Shown: positions 29,274 through 38,280 of the stretch, in pieces | Numbering within the stretch: the first letter of the stretch is position 1 | Layout of the letters: each line of letters opens with the position of its first letter | From: an uncultured Luminiphilus sp. | GTDB taxonomy: Bacteria > Pseudomonadota > Gammaproteobacteria > Pseudomonadales > Halieaceae | NCBI GenBank assembly: GCA_905182485.1 | Contig: CAJJBO010000025.1 | Coordinates: 1 to 53,233, forward strand | Length of the DNA: 53,233 nt | Direction: 5' to 3' | Notes under the pieces: model-generated | What the model was told of the DNA's origin: nothing | Seen by the model: only the letters and a program-made list of their open reading frames with translations | Database searches by the model: none | Translations under genes and position numbers: made by a program

Positions 29274-29738
29274 TTAACCAGTAATAGACATGCCAAGCCA
29301 CTCGGCATAAACCGCCGGAGTGTCCTCACCTTCAATTTCAACCGTGACCGCCTGCTTCACCAAAAATCGATTCGCATCTTTGCGATCTACGGACACGATT
29401 TCCGTATGGGCGCGCACGCGCTTGCCGGCACGAACGGGGTTTAAGAAACGGACCTTATCCAGTCCGTAGTTCACACCCATGACAATCCCTTCGGGATAAA
29501 TGCCATTTTCGGCACACAGTTTGGTGAGCAAAGACAGCGTCAAGAACCCGTGGGCAATCGTCCCGCCAAACGGAGTTTGTGCGGCCGCCGCCTCATCCAA
29601 GTGGATGAATTGGTGATCTTCTGTGCAATCCGCAAAGGCATTGATCCTCGCCTGATCGATTTCGAACCACTCTCCCGCCGGCAACGACACACCAACTTGA
29701 TTTTCCATCTCTTCGGGTTTGACTAATTTCATTGTCAT
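29274..29738 (-). CDS. MaoC-family (R)-specific enoyl-CoA hydratase
   Basis: 154 residues, hot-dog fold. The start at 29738 (MTMKLVKPEEM) has GGAG about 9 nt upstream. Hydratase 2 motif: the Asp/His dyad in FADCTEDHQFIHLDEAAA followed by TPFGGTIAHGFLTLSLL. NYGLDKVRFLNPVRAGKRVRAH is typical of MaoC/NodN dehydratases. It would hydrate 2-enoyl-CoA to (3R)-3-hydroxyacyl-CoA, the substrate of the neighbouring SDR. Second gene of the operon, 51 nt after the acyl-CoA dehydrogenase. Confidence 0.92.
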   Translation of the reverse strand: MTMKLVKPEEMENQVGVSLPAGEWFEIDQARINAFADCTEDHQFIHLDEAAAAQTPFGGTIAHGFLTLSLLTKLCAENGIYPEGIVMGVNYGLDKVRFLNPVRAGKRVRAHTEIVSVDRKDANRFLVKQAVTVEIEGEDTPAVYAEWLGMSITG

Positions 29739-29789
29739 GCGCGAATCTCCTGTGCCTATTAATTGAAATGTCACGAATCGTGACGGTTA

Positions 29790-31040
29790 TTAGCCGTCGC
29801 GAAAAGTGGCGCCCACGGCTGGGGTATCGGCAAGATACGGTTTTAATTCGTTGCGACCGACCACCATTCGATGCACTGCATCGGGGCCATCAGCGAGCCG
29901 CAGCGTCCGCTGTCCAGACCACATTTCGGCAAGCGGCGTATCCTGTGAGACACCAATCCCTCCGAACATTTGGATCGCCTCATCCACCACTTTGAGCGTC
30001 ATATTGGGCACCACAGTCTTGATCATCGAGATCCAAATGCGGGCCTCTTTAGGGGAGGTATGATCCATCAACCATGCTGTCTTGAGTGTCAGCAAGCGCG
30101 CCTGCTCGATGTTCATTCGAGCGTCGGCGATGATGTCGATATTGCCGCCCAGCTTATACAGCGGCCGGCCAAATGCCTCGCGCGACACGGCTCGCTGGCA
30201 CAGCAGCTCAAGTGCTTTTTCCGCGGCACCAATTGAACGCATGCAGTGATGAATACGGCCTGGACCCAGGCGCCCTTGGGATATTTCAAAGCCACGGCCG
30301 GGCCCCAAAATAATATTATCTTTCGGCACTCGCACGTTGTTGAGCTTCACCCGCATATGACCAGTGCGGGGCATCAGCATATTAAAGACCTTGAGTGGCC
30401 TTATCATTTCGATACCCTCGGACTCCAGCGGCACCAGAATCTGTGACTGCTGAAGGTGCTTGGGCGCCTCGGGATCGGTCTTCACCATACAGATCATCAC
30501 TTTGCAGCGAGGATCGCCGGCGCCAGAGGTCCAATGCTTCTCGCCATTAATGACCCATTCATCGCCCTCTAGGCGCGCTGAGGTTGAGACATTGGTTGCA
30601 TCAGATGACGCCACATCGGGTTCGGTCATGCCAAAGCAAGAGCGGATCTCACCCTGCATGAGCGGCTCCAGCCACTGCTTCTTTTGTGCCTCGCTCCCAT
30701 ACTTGTGCAGCACCTCCATATTACCGGTATCGGGCGCAGAGCAATTAAAGATCTCAGCAGCGAGCCGCGATTTACCCATTTCTTCTGCCAGATAGGCATA
30801 CTCCACGGTATTCAGACCAGAGCCTTTCTCACCGGTCAGGAAAAAATTCCACAGACCTTCCTCTCGAGCACGGCTCTTTAGCGAGTCCAAAATGTCGAGT
30901 TGCCGTGGCGTCAGTACAAAAGGGTCATCGACTTCGATTTCCGCCACAAACTCCTCCTCAACCGGGAGGATGTGCTGCTCGGTAAACGCTCTCACCTTCT
31001 CCAATAAGGGCGCAACCTGCTCTGAGATCCCTAAATCCAT
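29790..31040 (-). CDS. Acyl-CoA dehydrogenase, ACAD10/11-like
   Basis: FAD enzyme introducing the 2,3 double bond in acyl-CoA; 416 residues, intact. Signatures: CFGMTEPDVASSDATNV (FAD/substrate loop), WTSGAGDPRCKVMI, LGPGRIHHCMRSIGAAEKALELL, and FGGIGVSQDTPLAEMW near the C-terminus with RTLRLADGPDAVH. The GRIHHCMR stretch and LADGPDEVH-like ending are typical of the ACAD10/ACAD11 group. TAGGAGC precedes the ATG. First gene of the acyl-CoA operon. No aminoglycoside-phosphotransferase-like kinase, the usual ACAD11 partner domain, is in the window. Confidence 0.93.
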   Translation of the reverse strand: MDLGISEQVAPLLEKVRAFTEQHILPVEEEFVAEIEVDDPFVLTPRQLDILDSLKSRAREEGLWNFFLTGEKGSGLNTVEYAYLAEEMGKSRLAAEIFNCSAPDTGNMEVLHKYGSEAQKKQWLEPLMQGEIRSCFGMTEPDVASSDATNVSTSARLEGDEWVINGEKHWTSGAGDPRCKVMICMVKTDPEAPKHLQQSQILVPLESEGIEMIRPLKVFNMLMPRTGHMRVKLNNVRVPKDNIILGPGRGFEISQGRLGPGRIHHCMRSIGAAEKALELLCQRAVSREAFGRPLYKLGGNIDIIADARMNIEQARLLTLKTAWLMDHTSPKEARIWISMIKTVVPNMTLKVVDEAIQMFGGIGVSQDTPLAEMWSGQRTLRLADGPDAVHRMVVGRNELKPYLADTPAVGATFRDG

Positions 31041-31442
31041 TATTTGCTCCTAACGCGTCGCGTCACACTATTGATATTGCCCCAAGCCATCATGCCGTCA
31101 TGACTTAAGATGCCAGGTCGGTTGCTGCGCCCCATATAATGGCACATTTACTGCCAATATTTCCATGCTGTTTTCGTTGCGCATCCAACCTGCATTGGCT
31201 CCGCAGGGGGCAGTGACAGTAGCGCAGGGGCACATTACCGGCAAGGCTAGGGGTGATGCGTTTCACAGATAACAGTTATATCGAGGCGAAATAGGCCTTG
31301 GGCCGATCAGGCAACTGCAAGAATCTTTGCGTCAACACCGGGTGACCAAGGCCCCGAGCTCGGGGTGGGCAGAGTGCCTTTCGACAGACACAAAGCACAC
31401 TGAGCCGCTCAATCGTCGTCCTGTTTACCCGCAACTCCGTCA
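31041..31442. other. Gene-free stretch between the acyl-CoA dehydrogenase and the Lrp regulator
   Basis: About 400 bases with no supported gene. It must hold the promoter of the acyl-CoA operon; I found no convincing -35/-10 pair. A perfect 14-bp palindrome CCCCGAGCTCGGGG lies at 31352-31365; it lacks a T-tract, so it is not a clear terminator for the lrp-type gene. Confidence 0.5.
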
Positions 31443-31925
31443 CTATGGCGGCACCGGCAGCATCAGTGATTCTTTGACTTGTTCCATGACCACGTAGCTC
31501 GTCGATTCCTGCACGCCTGGCAGCGTTAACAGCGTTTCACCCAATAAGTCACGGTACGCATTCATGTCCGCCACCCTCGCTTTAATCAGATAGTCGAAGT
31601 TGCCTGACACCAAGTAGCATTCCTGAACTTCCGGCAAATCGAGCGCTGCGGCAGTAAATTGCTCAAAAATATCCTGCGATGTTCTGTTCAGCCTAATCTG
31701 CACAAACACAACGAGTGCACGATCGAGTGCAGCAGGATCCAGCACGGCCTGATAATGCTGGATCACGCCTTCCCGCTCCAGACGCCGCACGCGCTCCTTG
31801 CACGGCGTGGTGCTCAGACCCACTCGGCGAGCCAATTCAGTGTGTGCCATTCGCGCATCGCGCTGAAGCAAGCGCACAATATTGCGGTCAATACGGTCTA
31901 GTTGATTTGACTGGTTGAATCCCAT
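31443..31925 (-). CDS. Lrp/AsnC-family regulator (probable regulator of ald)
   Basis: 160 residues. N-terminal winged HTH: LDRIDRNIVRLLQRDARM then the recognition region ELARRVGLSTTPCKERVRRLEREGVI. C-terminal RAM domain with VQECYLVSGNFDYLIKARV and DLLGETLLTLPGVQESTSYVVM, the ligand-binding core. It is divergent from alanine dehydrogenase with a 210-nt AT-rich spacer, the common arrangement for AldR/BkdR-type Lrp activators that respond to alanine or branched-chain amino acids. Control of ald is inferred from position. Confidence 0.93.
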   Translation of the reverse strand: MGFNQSNQLDRIDRNIVRLLQRDARMAHTELARRVGLSTTPCKERVRRLEREGVIQHYQAVLDPAALDRALVVFVQIRLNRTSQDIFEQFTAAALDLPEVQECYLVSGNFDYLIKARVADMNAYRDLLGETLLTLPGVQESTSYVVMEQVKESLMLPVPP

Positions 31926-32002
31926 TGATCCTCCTAGCTAGAGGTGCGTCACCCACGCGCGCACTATCAGACTAAAACGCTCTTCTAAGCGATGAACATA
32001 GT

Positions 32003-32053
32003 CAATATAACTTTTTATCTTTCAATTAATATAAAAATTATCTTTTTATTATG
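32003..32053. promoter_or_regulatory. AT-rich divergent control region of lrp-type gene and ald
   Basis: Within the 210-nt spacer this stretch is almost pure A/T and holds a repeated CTTTTTAT-type motif (near 32010 and again near 32041), far from the composition of the flanks. Lrp-family proteins prefer such bent, AT-rich DNA. I cannot pick the exact promoter hexamers. Confidence 0.45.
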
Positions 32054-32135
32054 TGAATGGAGGTCAGTATAGCCTTCCCGTCGGCTCGTTCTCCAGCAAA
32101 AATCCGGTCAAATGTGACCCTCAGGAATCAAACCG

Positions 32136-33285
32136 ATGCAGATTGGCGTCCCCATGGAAATCAAGTCCCAAGAGTACCGCGTCGGTATGACACCCGGCGG
32201 CGTCAGGGAACTCGTTGCAACAGGCCATATCGTTCAAGTGCAAACCCAGTGCGGCGCTCGAATTGGCCTGACCGACGATCTGTACCGCGACGCAGGGGCC
32301 CAGGTGATCGAGACCGCGGAAGCACTATTTTCCGACTGCGATCTCATCGTCAAAGTCAAAGAGCCGCAAGCACGGGAGTGTCGTCTTCTCCGCCCAGGCC
32401 AGACCCTTTTCACCTATTTACACCTAGCTGCTGACCCCGAGCAAGCCAAGCTACTGATGGCATCGGGCGCTAATTGCATTGCCTACGAAACCATTACATC
32501 GCCGCAAGGTGGTCTACCGCTGCTCGCGCCCATGAGCGTCGTGGCAGGGCGGCTGTCGGTGCAGGCCGGGGCGCACCACATGGAGATCCATCAAGGCGGC
32601 AACGGAGCGTTACTGGGGGGGGTTCCGGGTGTGCCCTCTGCGCAAGTGCTGATCCTTGGGGGCGGGGTTGTCGGCACCAATGCAATCCGCATGGCACTCG
32701 GTATGGGCGCGGATGTCACCGTGATTGACCGATCGGTCAAACGCCTTACTGAACTGGATGAGCAATACGGCGGGCGACTGCGCACTGTCTATTCCACTGC
32801 GGAAGCCATCGAGGAGACCGCCAGTCATGCCGACCTCATCATTGGTGCGGTCCTCATTGCAGGCGCGTCAGCGCCGAAGCTGGTCACGCGTGACATGCTA
32901 AAAAAATTGAAACCCGGCGCCGTGATGGTCGATGTCGCCATCGATCAAGGTGGGTGCTTTGAAACATCAAAAGCAACAACACACGATGATCCCCACCTAT
33001 GTCATCGACCAGATCGTGCATTACTGCGTTGCCAATATGCCCGGCGCCGTCGCCCGCACCGCCACAATGGCTTTGACTAACGCGACGTTACCTTACATCC
33101 AGCGTCTCGCTCAGGGCGATCTAGACACGCTTTTACAAGACGATCCCCACTTTGCTAATGGTCTGAACATCCGTGCGGGCAAAATCACGCACCCGGCCGT
33201 TGCAGCAGCGCTCGCGAACGCGGCGACCGAGCCGTCGGCGACACCGCTTGCTGACCGAGCGCACGCGATGGGTAACGCGGCGTAA
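32136..33285 (+). CDS. ald: Alanine dehydrogenase (one frameshift)
   Basis: NAD-dependent oxidative deamination of L-alanine to pyruvate and ammonia, about 383 residues. Active-site residues of the family are in place: Arg15 (EYRVGMTP), Lys75 (VKVKEP), His96 (YLHLA) and the Asp in VDVAIDQGG. Rossmann motif [12 protein letters not shown]. One extra base near 32985 shifts the frame between KATTHDD and [23 protein letters not shown]; the join restores the conserved end. AGGA lies 9-10 nt before the ATG. Divergent from the Lrp-type gene. Confidence 0.95.
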
Positions 33286-33410
33286 TTGAGACCACAGACC
33301 GAGATAGTCCCCCGGTGGCAGCCTTTGTGAGTGCCGCATTGTCGTGGCCAGTTGCTCGAGCTATTGCCACCACCTAAACTCTAAGTCTTCTCCATGAGTG
33401 TCTTCTGAAC

Positions 33411-34739
33411 ATGAGCGATCGCCCTACGACAGCCCGCCACCACCCTCAAACGCCGGCCGCTCCCGAGCCCATTTTTAGCCGGTTCAGCGACCTGACTAAA
33501 GCGGGCTTTAGTATCGATTGGGGCATTGCTTCATTTCTCGTCATCAGCCATTGCTTGGTATTGATGCTGACGCCGCTAGCTTACGTAGTTTCGCCCGCCG
33601 GCTTCTGGAAAGTCATGTTGGCTTGGACACTGCTACACGCGTTGATTGCCGCGATCGCAACGACCGCTTATAGCCACCGACTTATCGCCCATCGCGCCGC
33701 CAAAGATATTCGACTGCCGACCCATATTGTCTTTTTAGGACTCCAGCTGTTCGCCTTGCAGGGGAGCGTCAGGAGGTGGTCAGCACAGCATGTCATCCAT
33801 CACGCCGTTGATAAAACCGGGCAGCACCACCTAGACCCTTATTCGACCACTTGGTTTGACACAGGCTGGCGCAACTTTTTGTGGTCTCACATGCTGACCT
33901 ATTTGTTCAATCACCCTCCCTCTAGAGAGTTTGACGCCGCCATGAACGTCAAAATGCACCCGGCCATCATCTGGCAAGACAAGCATTATGTGCCGCTACT
34001 CATTCTCGCCAACTTTGCACTGCCCATTGCGCTCGGCCTCGGCCTCGCAGGGTGGTTAGGCGGGTTTTGCCTGCTGGTTGCCAGCAGCGCGGGCTATGTC
34101 CTGGCACACCACAACACGTGGACAGTCAACAGCGTGACGCACTTGTGGGGCTTTAAAAAAGGCCTGATCAGTTCGGCAAAAAATAACTATATTTGGTTGG
34201 GGCCTCTGGGCGAGGGAAATCACCATGCCGATCATCATGACCACCCGAGAGATTTTCGTAACGGCTTTGGTTGGAGTGGTTGGGTGCTGGATCCAACCCG
34301 CTATGTCATTTTATCGCTCCGCGCTCTGGGACTCGTTAAAGGGCTCAATCGCGCCAGCCGCTGGCAAGAGGCGCACATAATCACCCGCCGCAAAGTGCGC
34401 GACACGAAAGCAAAATCGCAATCCGTGGTGTGGCAGCGCTGGGAGGAAAAGGTGGCGCTACTGGGGGATGAGTGGCTTGCAGCCGCCCAAACATGGGATC
34501 AGTTCAAGCTCGAGAAGATTCAGCTCTCACAGCAAATACGTCAAGCAGGTGCCGATAAGATGGCCGCTGCGCGCGAACGTATGGGGGACACCCAAGAGGA
34601 ATTCCTGCGTGATTTGCAGGCTCGAAGAGCGTCCGTTCGCGCGGAGCTGCACGACGCCCGCAAGCGGCTTAAGGAGAGGCGAGAAGCCTTTTTTACCGCG
34701 CTGTCAGAACTCAAGCAAGCCAACATGGCAGTCGCTTAA
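33411..34739 (+). CDS. Acyl-CoA/fatty-acid desaturase with a C-terminal coiled-coil extension
   Basis: Membrane di-iron desaturase, 442 residues. Three histidine boxes: HRLIAH (89-94), HVIHH (127-131) and NHHADHH (270-276), plus NxxxH-type AHHNTW near 232. Membrane helices near 40-60, 67-87, 105-120 and 192-230. Such Delta9 desaturases introduce a double bond into saturated acyl chains. The usual domain ends near residue 310; about 125 further residues form a strongly charged heptad-like helix (EKIQLSQQIRQAGADKMAA; ELHDARKRLKERREAFFTAL), predicted coiled coil. Intact frame. Stand-alone gene, with a 560-nt gap behind it. Confidence 0.9.
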   Translation: MSDRPTTARHHPQTPAAPEPIFSRFSDLTKAGFSIDWGIASFLVISHCLVLMLTPLAYVVSPAGFWKVMLAWTLLHALIAAIATTAYSHRLIAHRAAKDIRLPTHIVFLGLQLFALQGSVRRWSAQHVIHHAVDKTGQHHLDPYSTTWFDTGWRNFLWSHMLTYLFNHPPSREFDAAMNVKMHPAIIWQDKHYVPLLILANFALPIALGLGLAGWLGGFCLLVASSAGYVLAHHNTWTVNSVTHLWGFKKGLISSAKNNYIWLGPLGEGNHHADHHDHPRDFRNGFGWSGWVLDPTRYVILSLRALGLVKGLNRASRWQEAHIITRRKVRDTKAKSQSVVWQRWEEKVALLGDEWLAAAQTWDQFKLEKIQLSQQIRQAGADKMAAARERMGDTQEEFLRDLQARRASVRAELHDARKRLKERREAFFTALSELKQANMAVA

Positions 34740-35303
34740 GACACAAGCATGACAGCGTATTTCGCATCCTATGAGATGACTTTGCTAAGGCAGACTTTGG
34801 TATCAGTCGGGTGCGGCGTCAGACGGGATTGAGCACCCAAACACCTGTAGAGGTGGAGAACGTCGGCAATAAACCAGAAGGCGGCCGAACCGCACCCGTA
34901 CGACGGCACTCTCCACTCTCTGCTCTCCACTCTGCAGCCGACAGCGCCATAACGGACCAAGCGGGGCACCTCTGTGTCCACAAGAGACGGGAAAAGCACA
35001 CTCAAGGCGCAGCAGCCGTTAGGCCGCTATGCGCCGGACCCACTCGAACTGACCGCGCAGTCGACGGGCGTCCCCACGGCACAGTCGGCATAAAAATGGC
35101 CAGTTACCAGCTAAAGATTCCTGATTGGTGAGGTATAGGCCACAGATCGAATACTCTTTTCTATTCGCCTACCACACAATACCGCGGTTATATTACGCGC
35201 AGATTGGACAGTGCGTCTTGCCAAACTCATCGGTATTGAGTCACCACTAGGCGCGCAATCATCTTCTCCCCCGTTCGCATTATGATCGTTATAGGGTTTT
35301 GCC
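34740..35303. other. Gene-free stretch between desaturase and PLP decarboxylase
   Basis: 564 bases without a supported gene. Short open frames on either strand have no family features. A pyrimidine-rich tandem repeat of the unit CTCTCCACTCT with 14-base period lies at 34909-34933. The last 100 bases presumably carry the promoter of the decarboxylase gene, but I could not identify it. Confidence 0.5.
34909..34933. repeat. Two-copy pyrimidine-rich tandem repeat
   Basis: CTCTCCACTCT occurs at 34909-34919 and 34923-34933, period 14 bases, on a strongly strand-biased C/T tract. It looks like simple-sequence slippage in non-coding DNA. Confidence 0.55.
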
Positions 35304-36650
35304 ATGCATCGAGTCACCCCCGAAATCGAGTCACTGTCTAAAGAGATCCTCACCTACACGATGGATCGACTCAAAATGGATCCACCCACACTAGACCATC
35401 CACTGTCGCAAACCGCACTGGAAGAAGCTGCTGGACAGACCATTACTGAATTTGGGTTAGGAGGAGAAAGTGCGCTCAGACTCTTCATCGATAAGCTGGC
35501 ACCGGCGTGCATTTCTGAGGACCACCCTCGATATCTGGCCTTTGTGCCGACCGCCCCAACAGACGTCTCCACCCTCTTCGACCTAGTCGTGGGCGCATCC
35601 AATATCTGTGCCAGCAGCTGGCTCGAGGGTGCGGGTGCGATCTATGCTGAGAATCAAGCGCTGCGATGGATTTCTGATATCGCCGGCTTTCCTCCCGAAG
35701 CGGGTGGCGTATTCGTCAGCGGCGGGACGGCGGGAAACCTGTCGGCATTAGTGGCCGCGCGTCACGATTGGCGCCAAAAGCAACCCGATCACGCGGCACA
35801 GCGAGGACTCATTATTTCTTCCCGAGGGGCACACGCTTCGGTTCAACAAGCCGCCCACGTGATGGATGCAGACCTCATTCAATCGGGCGGTCATCGACTG
35901 ACCGGTGCCGATGTCGCGGCCACTATTGCGACCCTAAGCGAGACCGATCGATCGCGACTGTTTGCCGTCGCTTGCACGGCGGGCACCACCAATCTCGGCA
36001 TTATCGACGACCTGGAAGGGATTGGTGCCATCTGCAAACAAAACGCGGTGTGGTATCACGTGGACGGTGCTTACGGTGGCGCGGCGCTCGCGGCGCCCTC
36101 AGCCAGAATGCTGTTCAACGGCATTGAGACGGCAGACAGCTTCATTGTCGATCCCCATAAATGGCTATTCGCCCCGTTTGACTGCTGCGCACTCATCTAT
36201 GCCGATCCCGCTAAAGCACGGCGAGCCCACCGACAGCACGGTGATTACCTCGAGGTCTACTATGACGGCACATGGAACCCCAGCGACTACGCACACCACC
36301 TGTCTCGCCGCGCCCGCGGGCTGCCCTTCTGGTTCAGCCTAGCGGTGCACGGCACGAAAGCCTACGCGGACGCAGTTGAGGTCACGCTCGATCGCGCTCG
36401 CGAGGCAGCCACCATGATCGACGCACACCCTCGCCTAGAGCTCGTGACTGACCAACAACTTTCTATTTGTGTGTTTCGACGAATTGGCTGGACTCCCGAG
36501 GACTACAAGTCTTGGAGCGGCCAGCTATTGGAAAGTGGCATTGGTTTGGTCACACCGACTAAACACGAAGGGGAGACGGTCCTGAGATTTTGTGTGGTCA
36601 ATCCTCGAACCAGTCGCGATGATATCCAGCAGATTCTTGAGTCGCTATAA
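35304..36650 (+). CDS. Group II PLP-dependent decarboxylase
   Basis: 448 residues, aspartate/glutamate/aromatic amino-acid decarboxylase family. PLP-binding features: FVSGGTAGNLSAL (phosphate loop), the ring-stacking His in SSRGAHASVQQA (177), Asp254 in HVDGAYGG, and the Schiff-base Lys286 in DPHKWLFAPFDC. AGTTNLG is also conserved. Substrate cannot be read from the sequence: tyrosine/DOPA, glutamate, 2,4-diaminobutyrate and cysteine sulfinate enzymes share these motifs. Intact. The ATG is preceded by only a weak GGG site. Followed by a GH1 gene after 73 nt. Confidence 0.88.
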   Translation: MHRVTPEIESLSKEILTYTMDRLKMDPPTLDHPLSQTALEEAAGQTITEFGLGGESALRLFIDKLAPACISEDHPRYLAFVPTAPTDVSTLFDLVVGASNICASSWLEGAGAIYAENQALRWISDIAGFPPEAGGVFVSGGTAGNLSALVAARHDWRQKQPDHAAQRGLIISSRGAHASVQQAAHVMDADLIQSGGHRLTGADVAATIATLSETDRSRLFAVACTAGTTNLGIIDDLEGIGAICKQNAVWYHVDGAYGGAALAAPSARMLFNGIETADSFIVDPHKWLFAPFDCCALIYADPAKARRAHRQHGDYLEVYYDGTWNPSDYAHHLSRRARGLPFWFSLAVHGTKAYADAVEVTLDRAREAATMIDAHPRLELVTDQQLSICVFRRIGWTPEDYKSWSGQLLESGIGLVTPTKHEGETVLRFCVVNPRTSRDDIQQILESL

Positions 36651-36723
36651 TCGGTGAAGTCGTGGCCTGACAGGTACCATTTTTCGGCGCCTGCACTGCA
36701 TCACGCAAAAGGAATCGACCGGC

Positions 36724-38280
36724 ATGTCTGACTCAATCCGCTTTAAACCATGGCTCGTAGCGGCCATCACGTTATCGGGGGTACTGGGGCTCATTGCCTT
36801 TACGCCCTGGTTTGTCGGCGAAGTCAGAGGGTCTGCGACCTCATCTCGCTTTGAGGCGAGCTACCCGCTGACCTTCCCCAGTGATTTTGACTGGGGTGTG
36901 GCGGTCGCCGCTCAACATGTAGAACACCAGCAGCCGAGTGATTGGACGGCCTTCGAGCGACGGGTGATTAAAGAAGGTAAGACAGGCACCGGTGCCCAGC
37001 CCGGCCAGGCTAAGCCGGGACACATTCGCAATCTCGATAACGTCTCGGATGAGGTCCGCTTAAAAAAAGTCGACTTTGATACTCGGTATGAAAGTGACTT
37101 CGAAGCGTTGGCAGAATTAGGACTCAACAGCTACCGGTTCAGCCTCTCGTGGGCCAGGTTGTTTCCGCGCGCTGACATGACTGAGCCTGACCCTGCTGGT
37201 ATTACGTTTTACCGCCAGGTCATCGCGGCAGCCAAAAAAAATGGCCTTAAACCCCATGTCTCTTTATTTCATTTTTCGACGCCAGAATGGTTCTGGGAGG
37301 AGCAAGGCGGCGAGCGGGGCTGGGAGAGAGAGGATGCGTTACAGCACTGGAATCGCTACGTCACCGCGGTATCTGAATTGCTGGGCTCGGAAATCAGCCA
37401 CTGGTGCACGCTCAATGAGCCAATGGTCTACGTGCTGTGGGGCTACTTAGAGGGGATCTTCCCGCCGTTGGAGCAAAGAGCTAATCCCGAAGCCACTGCG
37501 CCGGTCGTGGCTCGGCTGCTCGAGGCGCATGCCAGTGCCTACCAAATACTGCATCGCGATGCAGCGCAACGTCACCAGAGTATCAAGGTCGGGCTCACAC
37601 AACACACCCGCGCTTTCGAACCCTGGCGCAATTGGCACCTTTTCGATCGTCTGGCAGCGAGCTTTATCCAGCAGGCATTTATTTGGGATATTTTTGATGC
37701 CATCGAGAGCGGCACCTACACCATGACAGATAGCGAATACCAGCGCACGATCGATGGCCTCGAGGGAACGCAGGACTATGTCGGGATCAACTACTACGGT
37801 CGGTTCTATGTGCAAATGGATGCTGATGCACTCGACAACGGACCGGTCACACATACCCGCGACCCAAGAGATGCTGAAGAACTCGCCAGCGATTTAGACT
37901 GGGCCCTCTACCCCATCGGATTCAGTCAGATCCTAGAAGAGGCTTGGACACGCTATGGCAAGCCCATACAGATTCTGGAAAACGGCATCGCGGATGCTGC
38001 CAACCCCGACACACTGAGACAAACTTTCCTGACCAGCCATCTCAGAGAGGTTTGGCACGCCATAAATATCCGTGGTATCGACATTGATGGTTACTTCCAT
38101 TGGTCACATTTGGATAATTTTGAATGGGCAGAGGGATTTGGCCCCCGTTTTGGTCTCTATGCCGTCGACTATGACAACGACTTTGCGCGCACCCCCCGCG
38201 GGAGTGCTGACGTTTACGCGGACATCATCAAAGAAGGCTTGAGCGAGGCACTATGGGAACAAACGAGAGGGCCTTTTTAA
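36724..38280 (+). CDS. Glycoside hydrolase family 1 enzyme, membrane-anchored
   Basis: 518 residues. Residues 9-30 are a hydrophobic helix after a short basic start, so the enzyme is probably tethered in the inner membrane facing the periplasm, or secreted; most GH1 enzymes are cytoplasmic. Catalytic acid/base Glu232 in TLNEP and nucleophile Glu419 in ILENG; substrate-binding motifs WGVAVAAQHVE, SLSWARLFPR, HFSTPEWF and HWSHLDNFEWAEGFGPRFGL. Retaining beta-glycosidase; beta-glucosidase, galactosidase or fucosidase activity cannot be separated by eye. Intact. AAGGAAT precedes the ATG. Confidence 0.93.
   Translation: MSDSIRFKPWLVAAITLSGVLGLIAFTPWFVGEVRGSATSSRFEASYPLTFPSDFDWGVAVAAQHVEHQQPSDWTAFERRVIKEGKTGTGAQPGQAKPGHIRNLDNVSDEVRLKKVDFDTRYESDFEALAELGLNSYRFSLSWARLFPRADMTEPDPAGITFYRQVIAAAKKNGLKPHVSLFHFSTPEWFWEEQGGERGWEREDALQHWNRYVTAVSELLGSEISHWCTLNEPMVYVLWGYLEGIFPPLEQRANPEATAPVVARLLEAHASAYQILHRDAAQRHQSIKVGLTQHTRAFEPWRNWHLFDRLAASFIQQAFIWDIFDAIESGTYTMTDSEYQRTIDGLEGTQDYVGINYYGRFYVQMDADALDNGPVTHTRDPRDAEELASDLDWALYPIGFSQILEEAWTRYGKPIQILENGIADAANPDTLRQTFLTSHLREVWHAINIRGIDIDGYFHWSHLDNFEWAEGFGPRFGLYAVDYDNDFARTPRGSADVYADIIKEGLSEALWEQTRGPF

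Noticed and set aside
34769..35005. Minus-strand open frame in the desaturase-decarboxylase spacer
   Set aside because: Its reading is dominated by the C/T repeat (VESREWRV), has no family features and no ribosome site.
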